Origin: Saccoglossus kowalevskii
Lineage: Eukaryota > Hemichordata > Enteropneusta > Harrimaniidae
Direction: 5' to 3'
DNA length: 38,026 bases
Assembly: GCF_000003605.2 (NCBI RefSeq)
Contig: NW_003149270.1
Location: 235,210-273,235 of the forward strand
Below the pieces are notes generated by a model. That model had not been told where the DNA came from. It searched no databases and saw only the letters and a list, made by a program, of their open reading frames with translations. This document shows positions 24,001 through 33,200 of this stretch, in pieces (position 1 is the stretch's first letter; every line of letters begins with the position of its first letter). A program made the position numbers and the translations under genes.

Positions 24001-26943
24001 AGTTTATAATTTTATGCCAATGAGTAAAATGAGCTTAATAAAATCCATGTTTAAATGTAAAATTACAATAGAATTCATTGTTTAACTGGCAGATCCATGA
24101 ATTTAAAATCTATTGAATACATTTGTATGATTATAAGTTCTAGTGAAAATTGATGATTCTACAGTATTGAATTTGAGCCACCTACTATGACTAATACTAA
24201 AGGAACCATGCTGCATTAATACTTACACCAACAGCAAACAGAAATGGTCTCAACAGATTACTGTATGGCACATGTAATGGTTCCGCATATTCAACAGCAA
24301 TGTTATCAAAAGAGTCCTTTTTAAGATTGGCTTTAACAATTTCATTTTTTGGTTGTGATGAACCAATACCATCGGCCTGTTTCGGTGAAAACCCTTTTGT
24401 GTCTGCTTTCCTTTTAAAAAATCTGCATTGCTGAAATCTGAAAAAAAAAAATGTCTGACAGTTGAAGAAAGGTGGTCATAAGCTGTACCCTGGTCAATAT
24501 ATGTCCCATAATACCAGTAACACATACAGTGTTAGACTGGCAAAGTCGGGACTTCTTTTTTGTTTTACAAAATGAATATAATTAATTGTCAATTTAGCCT
24601 TTTTAACGTGATCGCGAAAACTAGCGTGACTGCCGCAAGAAATCCCAACTGAACGCATCTGCAGGCAACATCCTGCGTTGGAGTGAAAACCAGAGCGAAA
24701 TCACTCCAGTGATTATGCTAATTAAAAGATGTTGACTAGCATTTGCAACAAATCTGAGTGCATCTGTGTAAGTCATCTCTTTATCTATGTTAATGTACGT
24801 GACCTCTCACGTCTGAGTTACCGGCGATTTCGAAACACTGCTTATATACATCAATGATCATGGACAATTAAATCGACTTGTTTTCAGTAAACATGGATGA
24901 AAGTATCACCGTTGCACCTAAAAAATGTTAAAATATCCAACTTTGCGATCGAATCGAATCAACCATTAAAAGGTCACGTTTATTTCCACACACCCACTCA
25001 TGAATAATCAATGACATCATGATTAATTAATATCAGTGAAATGCCCCCAGATGCGTCCAGTCGGTATTTCTTTAGTGGTCAGGTTAGTTTTCGCGATCAC
25101 ACTAAAAGGACTAAAAAAACAATTAATTATTTCTTTTTGTAAAACAAAAAAGAAGTCCCAACTTTGCCAGTCTAATACAGTGTATGTCAAATACATTGTG
25201 TGCATGATATTTGAACATGCTCTGTATGACGACCACAGCCTTAACATTCTCATAATGCCATATTTTTTCACACTGAAATTTGTAAGTAACATTTTCCACA
25301 ATACTATGTAATCTGTTTGTTGACTTTTGGTCAAGTGGAAATAATTTCTCATGGGATACTAGTCTGAATACATTTCTTTTGAAAAATAGACAAACTATGC
25401 TTTATGTTGTGAATGGTAACATTAAAAGTGACACACGGGTTAAAGGTGGCATGAGGGTTAAAGGTGACACAAGGGTTAAAGGTTACACAAGGGTTAAAGG
25501 TGACACTGGGGTTAAAGGAGAATGTGACCTTCTAGTAACAGTAACAGGGTATGCTTATTCTCAAATTAGTTGGAATTAATCGCTTTACGTTTTAATGACC
25601 CAGAATGACTAAATATACTCCCTAACTAATAAATGATAAGAAATAATTTCAATAATGTAATTTGGACATAACTAGTTGGCCCACTTTGTATTGAGCACAG
25701 AATCCAATAAATCAGGCTGGAAATGGTTCATTTTGTCGGCACAACAAACCTTCTCCTTTCATCTATATAAATATTAATAAGTTTCAATGGCTGTTGAATC
25801 TATCCAGTGAATCAATGAGCACAATGCGACAGTTATTTAAAATGTTCCAATGTTATTCAACTAGCCAATCGAAACCTCTCATTTTGATTGTGAAATTTAT
25901 AAATATTTATAAAGGTGAAGGAAATTGTTTTGTTGAACCATAACAACAGTAATGAGAACAAATTAAGTAATTATTGTGATAATTTTTTGCAAAATATATA
26001 AAAAAATATATTTAAAAAAAAATCACAATTCAAAGAAAATAGAAAATCATAGTAAATCACAAAACGGCAATTAATGTTATTAATTAAGGTCTTATGTCAC
26101 CAATTAGCCTATCAGCGTTCGTAGCCTCAAATATTATGGTTGTTGTTAGCCAATGGGTTTTTTTTCACCACGTTTTATCTGATATGCGATGTATGATGGC
26201 GTACTTCAATTACATCAGCTGTTAGACTTGTGTGTGTAGCTTTGTTTATTGACAAGTACCAGTGACCTGTGGATCTGGCCAACTCTTGATTAGACACTTC
26301 TGAGAATATTGATATGTAAAAAGCCTGACAAATCTGTGTTTTGTTTACAACTATTTCGTAGGCGTTTGACCTGGTCAACATGTGTTTTTCTGGTCAGAAT
26401 TCTACTACATTACATGTGGTTTCAGAAAATTGCAACAATATTTTGAACTTCATAATTCACAGTGGTACTGTAAGAGCTGGCGCAAGAATGATAGCGCCCC
26501 CACAGTTCAACATTCTCAATGCAATTATGAATATCAAGACATTCTCACTAACATGTACTCTCACCATATAATTTTTGGGAATACATTGATTAGTACACAA
26601 ACCATTCCTATGAACTAAGTTAATAGTAGACTAGTTATGTCTCGAATGGTGAGGACAATGTCACTGTTTATCCGGGATATTAGTGCTGGTCTCGAATATT
26701 TAGGGACTGGTTCAATGGTGAACTAGTCAGAATAAAAGTATTTAGTTTATTTCCATTGTACACGTGATCGTTTTAACGCCTGTGTTGTTTTTTTCATTGC
26801 AAGCGACCTTGGCGTCAGCTGACTGATAGGATGAAGATGGAATGTGATGTGAGTAAAAAAGTGTTTACTCACGTAAGTGTTCCTTTAAGTGATAACTTGA
26901 TTTGTGTAGGCCTCAATACAATCCTGGAAAGTACACCTGGCAT
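14980..26943 (-). CDS. PARL: PARL, mitochondrial rhomboid protease (complete, nine exons)
   Basis: Presenilin-associated rhomboid-like protease: an intramembrane serine protease of the mitochondrial inner membrane that cleaves PINK1, PGAM5 and similar proteins. Nine minus-strand exons join in phase: 26943-26873, 24437-24227, 23718-23587, 22514-22370, 18057-17908, 17749-17679, 17217-17116, 16899-16802 and 15076-14980, giving 358 codons (human PARL 379). Residues 1-30 are basic with no acidic residue, as in a mitochondrial presequence. The catalytic serine is Ser261 in GASG, split by the exon 6/7 junction; the catalytic histidine is His319 in GHLAGILFG. Their 58-residue spacing equals the human one. 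NMYVLWSFSSS and GPEQFLAMYL closely match vertebrate PARL. All introns are GT-AG. The start codon is 151 bp from that of divergent COG3. Introns 1, 3 to 4 and 8 are loaded with repeats, including an antisense BEL/Pao element in intron 4. I see no disabling change. Confidence 0.95.
15754..16155. repeat. 22-bp tandem array, about 18 copies, in PARL intron 8
   Basis: Unit GTTTGAAAATGACATTACAC plus AT repeats 18.3 times with almost no variation; I see only two single-base variants (TACGCATG near 16013 and TACACGTG near 16080). There are no spacers, so it is a tandem repeat and not a CRISPR array. Near-perfect homogeneity suggests recent expansion or assembly-sensitive copy number. Each junction holds the palindrome ACATGT. 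Confidence 0.97.
16225..16740. repeat. Two diverged copies of a dispersed repeat
   Basis: Segments at about 16250-16400 and 16545-16690 share order and text: CTGGTTCTGGACAT, TTTAGTGT, AAAATGGTCGCCAGCCAACC, CATCTTTGAT, ATGTGCA and CAGTCTAA, at an offset of about 290 bp. Related text occurs at 13745-14075. This looks like an old dispersed element in partial tandem arrangement within PARL intron 8. Class unknown. Confidence 0.5.
16802..16899 (-). CDS. PARL: PARL exon 8 (catalytic histidine)
   Basis: Acceptor TTTCCTAG, donor GTAAGA; residues 295-326 plus two bases of Trp327. Encodes FDHAGHLAGILFG with the catalytic His319, equivalent to the second histidine of FDHAAHLGGALFG in human PARL. Confidence 0.95.
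17116..17217 (-). CDS. PARL: PARL exon 7 (catalytic serine)
   Basis: Acceptor TTTTCTAG, donor GTGAGT, phase 0 at both ends; residues 261-294. Starts with the catalytic Ser261 (SGAIFALLGAVCT) and ends in the FLPFFTFPAS segment, matching FLPMFTFTAG of the human protein. Confidence 0.95.
17365..17560 (-). mobile_element. Possible non-LTR retroelement 3' end with ATT tail
   Basis: Read on the minus strand this segment ends ATCTATGGCAAATAAAC followed by (ATT)n at 17370-17395. CR1/L2-type non-LTR elements often end this way, with a short tandem tail instead of poly-A. A stem-loop (17490-17535) and the inverted pair GCCATAGATTA / TAATCTATGGC (17407-17417 and 17477-17487) lie inside. No coding part is present. 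It lies in PARL intron 6. Confidence 0.4.
17679..17749 (-). CDS. PARL: PARL exon 6
   Basis: Acceptor TTTTTTCAG, donor GTGAGT. First two bases complete Gly237; residues 238-260 contain FFSYVNKL and end in the SLGA that precedes the catalytic serine. Matches NFVSYVGKV and SLGA of human PARL. Confidence 0.93.
17908..18057 (-). CDS. PARL: PARL exon 5
   Basis: Acceptor TTGACAG, donor GTAAGT. Two bases complete Arg187; residues 188-236 include LATFSHFTVWHILVNMYVLW, nearly the same as the vertebrate transmembrane region LSTFSHFSLFHMAANMYVLW, and FGPEQFLAMYLTA. Confidence 0.96.
18669..18971 (+). repeat. 5' LTR of the BEL/Pao element
   Basis: Direct repeat of 303 bp starting TGTCGGGAGACAC and ending CTACTCCCACA. 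It keeps three bases that the 3' LTR lacks near 18869. It contains AATAAAC, but the GAATAAAG of the 3' LTR is GAATGAAG here. Confidence 0.93.
19005..20927 (+). pseudogene. BEL/Pao gag-protease remnant
   Basis: Starts with an ATG at 19005 whose first 140 codons are a charged, helical gag-like region. Between 19430 and 19540 the frame breaks (a TGA at 19459-19461 and a TAA just before 19540) across the DUF1759 region typical of Pao elements; it continues at 19540-19809 (YEALQLLKNCYGQ type motif). Another frame change follows at about 19805. A retropepsin-like motif appears near 20150-20190, but the usual Asp-Ser/Thr-Gly is Asp-Lys-Gly. The stretch 20306-20809 matches the protease-to-RT linker (LLIGADYYW, LGYLLSGP, LPWK). 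The remaining polymerase is deleted: a short tail near 20815-20927 is all that precedes the 3' untranslated part. Not functional. Confidence 0.85.
21115..21414 (+). repeat. 3' LTR of the BEL/Pao element
   Basis: Direct repeat of 300 bp matching 18669-18971, with the purine-rich tract immediately before it and the target duplication GTAAT directly after it. Confidence 0.93.
21420..21928. other. PARL intron 4 sequence, nothing recognised
   Basis: Between the LTR element and the TTAA-flanked MITE I see AT-rich intron sequence with T and A runs near 21780-21830 and no gene or repeat that I recognise. Confidence 0.5.
21929..22085. mobile_element. TTAA-flanked MITE, complete copy
   Basis: A 149-bp element between two TTAA tetramers (21929-21932 and 22082-22085). 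Inverted ends: AGCGAGGGAGTCGTTGCCTG on the left and AGCGAGAGGGTCGTCACGTG read inward from the right. TTAA target sites are typical of piggyBac and Kolobok transposons. It is CpG-rich compared with the intron around it. A second, right-truncated copy lies at 32469-32602. Confidence 0.8.
22370..22514 (-). CDS. PARL: PARL exon 4
   Basis: Acceptor GTTCAG after a T-run, donor GTGAGT. Residues 139-186 plus one base of Arg187: NDWYNKLPEGQ, then the first rhomboid-core membrane segment ALGIITANVLVFSAWKVPAL and NPAS. Matches GIIAANVLVFCLWRVPSL in human PARL. Confidence 0.95.
22515..23586. other. PARL intron 3, nothing recognised
   Basis: AT-rich intron of about 1.07 kb. A run of A on the plus strand at 22524-22536 is the pyrimidine tract of the exon 4 acceptor. 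No repeat or RNA gene recognised. Confidence 0.5.
23587..23718 (-). CDS. PARL: PARL exon 3
   Basis: Acceptor GCTAG, donor GTTGGT (weaker than the others), phase 0 at both ends; residues 95-138. FTGVTFTGAAIWQYEGLRK matches FTGCAFGSAAIWQYESLKS of the human protein, the first transmembrane segment that PARL adds to the rhomboid core. Confidence 0.93.
24227..24437 (-). CDS. PARL: PARL exon 2
   Basis: Acceptor is a long T-run plus CAG, donor GTAAGT. The first base completes Thr24; residues 25-94 start FQQCRFFKRK (human FIQQKCGFRKAPRK) and end SNLLRPFLFAVG (human SLIKPLFFTVG). The middle is a variable, charged matrix segment. A downstream alternative acceptor seven bases inside (TTTCAG) exists but would not match the phase of exon 1. 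Confidence 0.92.
24533..25174. mobile_element. 642-bp MITE with long inverted ends and 9-bp target duplication
   Basis: Ends are inverted copies of each other over roughly 130 bp, starting TAGACTGGCAAAGT and containing GATCGCGAAAACTA at equivalent places. The flanks carry an exact 9-bp direct duplication ATACAGTGT (24524-24532 and 25175-25183). There is no transposase frame, so it is non-autonomous. Long inverted ends with a 9-bp duplication fit Mutator-like elements; Merlin (8-9 bp) is an alternative. It lies in PARL intron 1. Confidence 0.9.
25422..25526. repeat. 18-bp tandem array with GGGTTAAAGGTGACA core
   Basis: About 5.8 units of TTAAAGGTGACACAAGGG. Each junction forms GGGTTAAAGGTGACA, close to a DR1 nuclear-receptor site. 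Also gives a repeating Arg-Val-Lys-Gly-Asp-Thr frame that I regard as incidental. Located in PARL intron 1. Confidence 0.85.
26873..26943 (-). CDS. PARL: PARL exon 1 (start codon and presequence)
   Basis: ATG at 26943-26941 followed by 22 codons with three arginines/lysines in the first 16, no acidic residue, and alternating hydrophobic and basic residues (MPGVLSRIVLRPTQIK), a typical mitochondrial targeting helix. The donor GTGAGT leaves two bases (AC), which the first base of exon 2 completes to Thr24; this phase match supports the pairing. The start faces COG3. Confidence 0.82.
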
Positions 26944-27093
26944 CTTAATAGAATATTAAAACGCTGGAATTACTTAAAATCTGTGAACATATCAAAATCC
27001 ATGTGTCCTTGTTGAAATGTCATAGGTCACGAAACAAACTACTTCCGGGTAGAACATCTTGCATTGTGGGAATTAAGGGTGGACGTAGCAAAG
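26944..27093. promoter_or_regulatory. Bidirectional PARL/COG3 promoter
   Basis: Only 150 bp separate the two divergent start codons. No TATA box is visible. Motifs seen: AGGTCA half-site (27024-27029), ETS site ACTTCCGG (27041-27048), a ZNF143-like GCATTGTGGGAATT (27061-27074), and a YY1-like AAGATGGCT spanning the COG3 start (27091-27099). These are typical of housekeeping promoters. Start sites are not known; the 5' untranslated regions must be short or overlap. Confidence 0.7.
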
Positions 27094-27234
27094 ATGGCTA
27101 ACGCGAAGGTGCTGTGGGAAAAAATAGGTGCTTGGGACCAGAAGACGGACCCGAGAGCGCCACTAGGCGACACACAGAAGGACAGTTTCATGGATATAAC
27201 TTCCGTTGCATCAAATAGGCCGTTGCCGATTGAG
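27094..27234 (+). CDS. COG3: COG3 exon 1
   Basis: Residues 1-47 ([16 protein letters not shown]...), phase 0 end with donor GTTTGT. The ATG overlaps a YY1-like motif and faces the PARL start. Confidence 0.88.
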
Positions 27235-30200
27235 GTTTGTGGTTTTTCAATTTTAATCTGGTTGGTTGTTGACGTGGAACTCCACTGTACTAAGTAACAT
27301 GAATGATGTTGTTGAACGTGTTGTTTTCCTATGAACACCCAAAGCACGCGTCGACAAGGGAGCTTGCACTGTTAATGCAGACTTGGAGGAATACTAGTAT
27401 ACTTGGAGACGTGGATAAACAACTATATTTTGAATGTTATTTTCTTATCCAATATAGATCTTGTTTCGATTAATTTTATATTCATTTGGTTGGATCGTGA
27501 TCCGGTCAGAGCTTGTACTTTTAATAAGTGGTAGGCACAGGTGTCGCTTTTATTTATTTATTTGTGACATTGCTGAACCTTGTCACACATTGTGTCCTGA
27601 TACGTGACTGATGTATACTCGAATTATCAATGATCTAGACAAAAAACTATGAAAATGTATGACTGATACATGCAATAGAGCTAGGATATCATTTGTAATA
27701 TAGTTCACGGTAAGTTTATGCCCTGTCAACTGAATGCCACTGGACTTTTGAAAGCCACACACAAATCAGTGAAATGCCAATATAATACTCATGCTCCATT
27801 CTGTATTCATAGCTGCCACTGGATGACATCAGTAGTTTCCCATCAACATGCTCCACTGGTTTCTCACTATCAGGAAGTGAAGAAGACATATTAACCGAAG
27901 GTTTTTCTGCACTTCAAATGAAAGAAGAAAAAATTGACAATGCCCAGCAGGTAGGTCACTCTCTTGGACTTCAAGAACTAACTTTATTTGTTTTTAAATA
28001 TATTCCAGTAATGCTTATACAGTAGATTATAACTGAACTATAAATTATTTTTTTTATATCTTCTTTCAATAATTAATATTTGTGTTTGGATTGCATGCAA
28101 TTAGACTAGTATTTTAAAAATATTGTGCTCTAAGGTTGTGAATGAAATAGATTCATTCACACTCAAGTATCTATAAATTTACTCCACAATTGAATGAGTG
28201 AAATATTTGGGCCAAAATTTTGTTGAAACTGAAACCGATCATCTTGACCAGTAACCAAGTCTAGTAAAACTGAGCACTTGTTTTTTTGTTTCCAGTTCTT
28301 TGCATGGTTTTCTAAAGTTGAAAATGAAATGGAAAATGCAGAGGAGATCTCCTACAGGTATGTAACTCATGAAATATTTGGTTACCGTCTTCTTCAATAG
28401 CCAATAAATTAAATAAATTGTACTAGATTGCCTTTACCAGACTTGAACATGACATCAAGACCTGAAAAATGATTCAAGTGAGAATCTGTTCAGCATAGTA
28501 TTACATGTATAAGCACGCTTTCTTTTGCCTAATAAAGTTGACTATGATATTATAAATTCTGGTGGGGTGTATTAATTTTTTGTGGTTGATAGAAAAAAAA
28601 ACTAAATAAAAAAATATAGAAGAAATCCAGGAAAAAATGATACACCAACATCACCAATGCATGGATAAAAAAAAGTCGCTCACAGTCTTTCTACAGTTTC
28701 CCGAACTGGAGTTTCTAATCTAATGGTCACAACTAGGCTGTGTCTCTCATACACTGTATGTAATCACAGTCAGTATTCAAACTTCAACAGTTGAACATCT
28801 GAAAACATTAAATATTGGGAAGTTAAGGTCACAACAGCAAGGTGCATGAGTATCTAATTTTTTTTATAATTGTAGGTCACACCTTGAGCAGTTTGAGGAA
28901 TATAGTGATCAATGTGACCAAGTATTGGAAGAAGTGTCCAATGCGTTGAAACACCTAGAAGACCTGAGGAGGCAGTACATGTTTGTGGCAACGAAGACTA
29001 ATGCACTTCACGAAGCATGCGAACAGTCAGTGGAAGAACAGGTTAGTAATGATTTATGCAGGCCACTCAGTATCATCCTGTGAGATAATTATTTTTGTAT
29101 TTTACGTTTGAATTGCCAGATGCTACTTGTTAACAAATGGACATGTTACAAAATAAACACAATTGTAGCAGGTTGTACAGACTAGCTGTTTTCTGGGTTT
29201 GCTAAGCTTTGTTAATTTATTTATTTGAATTGACAGAAAGGATTTTAATTCTGGGCAACTTTATATTTTCATACTCTCAGATTGAGAAGTGGTGTAATGT
29301 TAATCTTTCTGATGTGTGACTCATTTTTATCTTGTCGATTATATCATCGTAGATGAATGTCAATATATGAGGGGGAAATGTTTGTTGTCATCATTGTTGT
29401 TATGTCATCGTTGATTCTGTTGTAAAACTTTTTTATGTGGTTAGAATAACACTATTTATTCAATCCTTTTCAAATTATATTAAGCAGTTTAGGATCTCGG
29501 CCAAGTTTGATTTTGGTTAGGTTCTATGTATATTTCTCAAAATACTGGTTAAATTTCACTTAAAATTGTCTTCTTCTCGTGGTTATAATAACTCAATCAA
29601 TTTTTATCTGATTACCTTAAAGTATGGGACGCACCATGCACCACGCACCATGTTACACTTGAAATGGAACAGTGAAATGACAAAGGTCACTCTGTACACA
29701 AAAAAACAATGAGCACGTGGCTACAAAGTAGCCGTTTGGCTGCACTGCCTTTTCTTATTTTTCTAGGCAGTACCGTCAGACACAAAATAAATATTTCACA
29801 CACACACATTATTTTGTACGATTGTTTCACTTTGTTTTTTTGTCAAGCACTTTCATCTATAATGAAAATGTGACACGAAGTCAATCGCCCGAACAATAAA
29901 AAACGTCAATTTATGCACCATAGGGCGGTTCACTTAAATGGCGTCATAGAATAAAATCATTTTCCAAAATAGCGGACGCATGGTCGATGCAACCCCCTGT
30001 GCACCAGCGACGAAAAGCCCTGTACTAAGCTTTCCATCATGGAAATTCGTAATCGATATGCTGACCGATGGATATTTATCGACTAAGTAATAATCATGCC
30101 CAAAATCTGTAGTGTCGTGGGGGAATGATTTTGTTCAGGTCAAATCTTGACCGAACCTGAACTGCTTGCTAACTGAAAGGCTGTGATGACGGAGATTGTC

Positions 30201-33200
30201 TGCTATTGCGGCTACACCAAGTACTGATAACATAAAAACTCAAACAAAATGTATATTTTTAATGTCTTCATGCAATATATATTCTGAGTTATACACTTTA
30301 TTCTGGCCCGCGAATTAATAAGATACAATTTTAAACATGTTTTTGAACACCACAAATTAAAAGGATACATTTAAAAATTAGCGTTTGAAAATGAATTGGG
30401 TGTGCGAATTAGAGATCACGAATTAATCGAGTTATTACGATAACATCTACAACAATCACAAAACATTGCAATTAACATCTAATTGAACATGAACATGTTG
30501 CCTGGCACAACAAATATTTTTTTTTTTTTAAATGTAGCACAAGCAGTGGAGTTATGTCTGTCGTCCGGCTGACTGTGTTTGCTGAATTTAGATTTTTTTG
30601 CTCAATTTATGATTTGATCATGATAATTTGCCAAATAATTAATACATGGACCTTTACTTTTATAGACGAGACTAGTGAACACAGCTGAAAGTATCAGTAA
30701 TAAACTATCCTACTTCAATGAGTTGCAGAGAATGTCACATGTAAGTTGTATGTTATGTCACAGGTTCTTCTCATTGTTTCATTTCTGTAGCATGTGAATA
30801 TAATTTAAGAATGTAGTTTAGCTTTCATTACAATTTTAGGAATATCTATACATATAGAAGTTTTAATAATAATTAAAATAACCTATTTAAATTAATTTTA
30901 TGTAATGTCTATTACATACAGTACATTTTTAAAGTTCACTCTGAGATTGAATTCTAGGGACTTTTTTGTGAAATATTCAATTTTGTGAATTGTGAGAAAT
31001 ATTTGATTCACCCTATTTACTGTGAATAAGGAGGGGGGCATCAAATTGAAACATGCACTTTCTTGGGTGAATTCACGCATGTCAGAAGTCTGTAAAAAAA
31101 AGTCATCCTGCCATGACACAATTATCATCATAGGAAACACATTCATGTTTGTAAATAGCGCCACCACAGGTGAAATAAGGCAACATTTGCATTCATCCCA
31201 ATACAGATTCAAAAAAATCATTCATACCCAGACTAATTTCCTCCTGCCAAAGTTCTCTAAAATGTTCACTACATTTTAAACCAACAGACAGAATATTATA
31301 TTTTATATCTGGATCAATTAATCTGAATTACAAAAAACAAGAAAAAGTTTTTGAAAAGGACTATTCGGCTGGCTGAACTTGGCTTGTTTGTAATACAAGT
31401 TTACACCTGTAGTAAAAGGAATACAAAATGTTGTGAATAAATCTATCAATTTGAGTTCCAACAAAACTAATGTTCAATTGATCTTGTGAATTAATAAATA
31501 TAATCCTGAGTGTTTTGATTTTTATCACTAGAAATTAAGTTCTCCACAGCTGTCTGTTACAAGCGACTCATTTGTCCCGATGTTAGCCAGATTAGATGAA
31601 TGCGTAGCATATATCAATTCTAATGTAAGTAAACAATGTTTTATTCTCATTGAAAAAATTGTTGTTATTCTGTCTATTATTGTAATCGAATGTTTATGTA
31701 AACATACGTCAATATGAACTTGAAATGAAACTTGAATAAATCCCTCCAAAAAAAAACATTTTTGAAACATAACAGAGTTTCTCCAAATTGGCATTAACGT
31801 CACTCAGGTACAAGCCTATATTCGAAATAGCAGGAATCGTATGTGTACATTGCAAAAGTGAAATTGTATTGAACATTCTTAACGTAACATACACAAGCTG
31901 GAATACCGTACATTGCTGCTTGCATTTGTAATCTTTCTTTTTGCTAATATACTTTTTGTTCGTTTTCAGCGTAATTATAACGAATCTGCGGTGTATCTTG
32001 CCCGATTCAAGCATTGTTTATCAAAAGCTCTTAACCTCGTGAGGATACACGTGATGAATATTTTACACAACGCAACACAACAAGTATTACCAAAAAGGGT
32101 AATTATAGCATATTTGCTTTCTGTTCCCATGGCAACTATGACACTGAACTGCATGTTGATCACTGTGCTCATGTTACATAATATGAATTTATATATAATA
32201 CATTATACTGTATGTATATGCTGTATCTGTGAAAGTGACACAGGCTTTTGTAAACCTATGTAAGCAGTGATCACTGAATATACTAACTTTTCCACTAAGA
32301 AATATTTATATTTTTGTTTGTATTGCTTTCTTCTTGCTCTAGGATGCAATCAACCCATCAGATAATGCCTTTACTTTATTCTATGGTAAATTTCGAACTA
32401 ATGCTCCGAGGGTGAAATCATTAATGGAACAAATTGAAGAAAGAATTAGTAAAAGTCCAGAGTAAGTATTAAAGCAGGGGAGTCCATCACCTGCACATGT
32501 GTCAGATAGCCGCAGTGTGTCATTGTTTACAAACAAGCGTCTACCCATGAGCCTCTGCTTTGTGTTTTTAGCGCGTGTTGTTAGCGTCGCTTGGGACTCA
32601 ATCAACTGATTGATTAGCATTTTAATAACCATTTTCCCATCAAAATTTTATTTGGAATTAATTTCCAATTGCCTTCAGGTCTTGATAAAAAATTGTTAAA
32701 AATTGAAAAATTATCTGGATTTATTTTATCAATGATAACAAAAGTTGAATTTGGCAATTAAACGGTTAATTGAACAGACTGATTCCATCGCTGACTCAGC
32801 TCACTCAACACCTCCCATCCCAAATCATTTCAATCATTTGTTTTCCAATATTGATGGCGAGAACAGCATTTGGCGAGAATCAGCGTAACGACAGGAAATT
32901 TCCAACTTCTAAATGTAATGTCATTTTCAACATAGAGGGCATACTTTCATTTGAAATTAAAGCATGAATAAAAAAGGTTTATGCTGCTGTTATTTTTGAT
33001 TAGCACCATCATCTGTTCTTTTTGCACCTTGTGTCAGATTAATTTTATTACCAATATGGTAACAGCTCTTTCTACTTTAAATATTTGTATTAACGCAGGT
33101 CTGTTTGGCTAACGGTAAATTAAATTGATTAAATGTAATATAGTCTAGTGGAGGATATCGTAAAATTGTAGATGTAATGTGATCATTGTCGTGTTGGCAC

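Larger units (their letters stand above)
24438..26872. other. PARL intron 1
   Basis: A 2.4-kb intron that holds the 642-bp MITE (24533-25174) and the 18-bp tandem array (25422-25526). The remainder, 25527-26872, is AT-rich with A/T runs near 26000; I recognise no gene in it. Confidence 0.7.

Noticed and set aside
25023-25352. 109-codon minus-strand frame upstream of PARL exon 2
   Set aside because: It crosses the boundary of the 642-bp MITE and its target duplication, so it is chance coding potential of inserted DNA.
26175-26381. 68-codon minus-strand frame as PARL first exon
   Set aside because: No presequence-like composition and no suitable donor in phase; exon 1 at 26873-26943 fits on composition, donor and phase.
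27064-27093. Upstream TTG start for COG3
   Set aside because: Nuclear genes rarely start at TTG and the ATG at 27094 has good context; the ten extra codons overlap the ZNF143-like promoter motif.
27039-27347. 102-codon minus-strand frame over COG3 exon 1
   Set aside because: It is the antisense shadow of a well-supported coding exon and crosses its splice donor.
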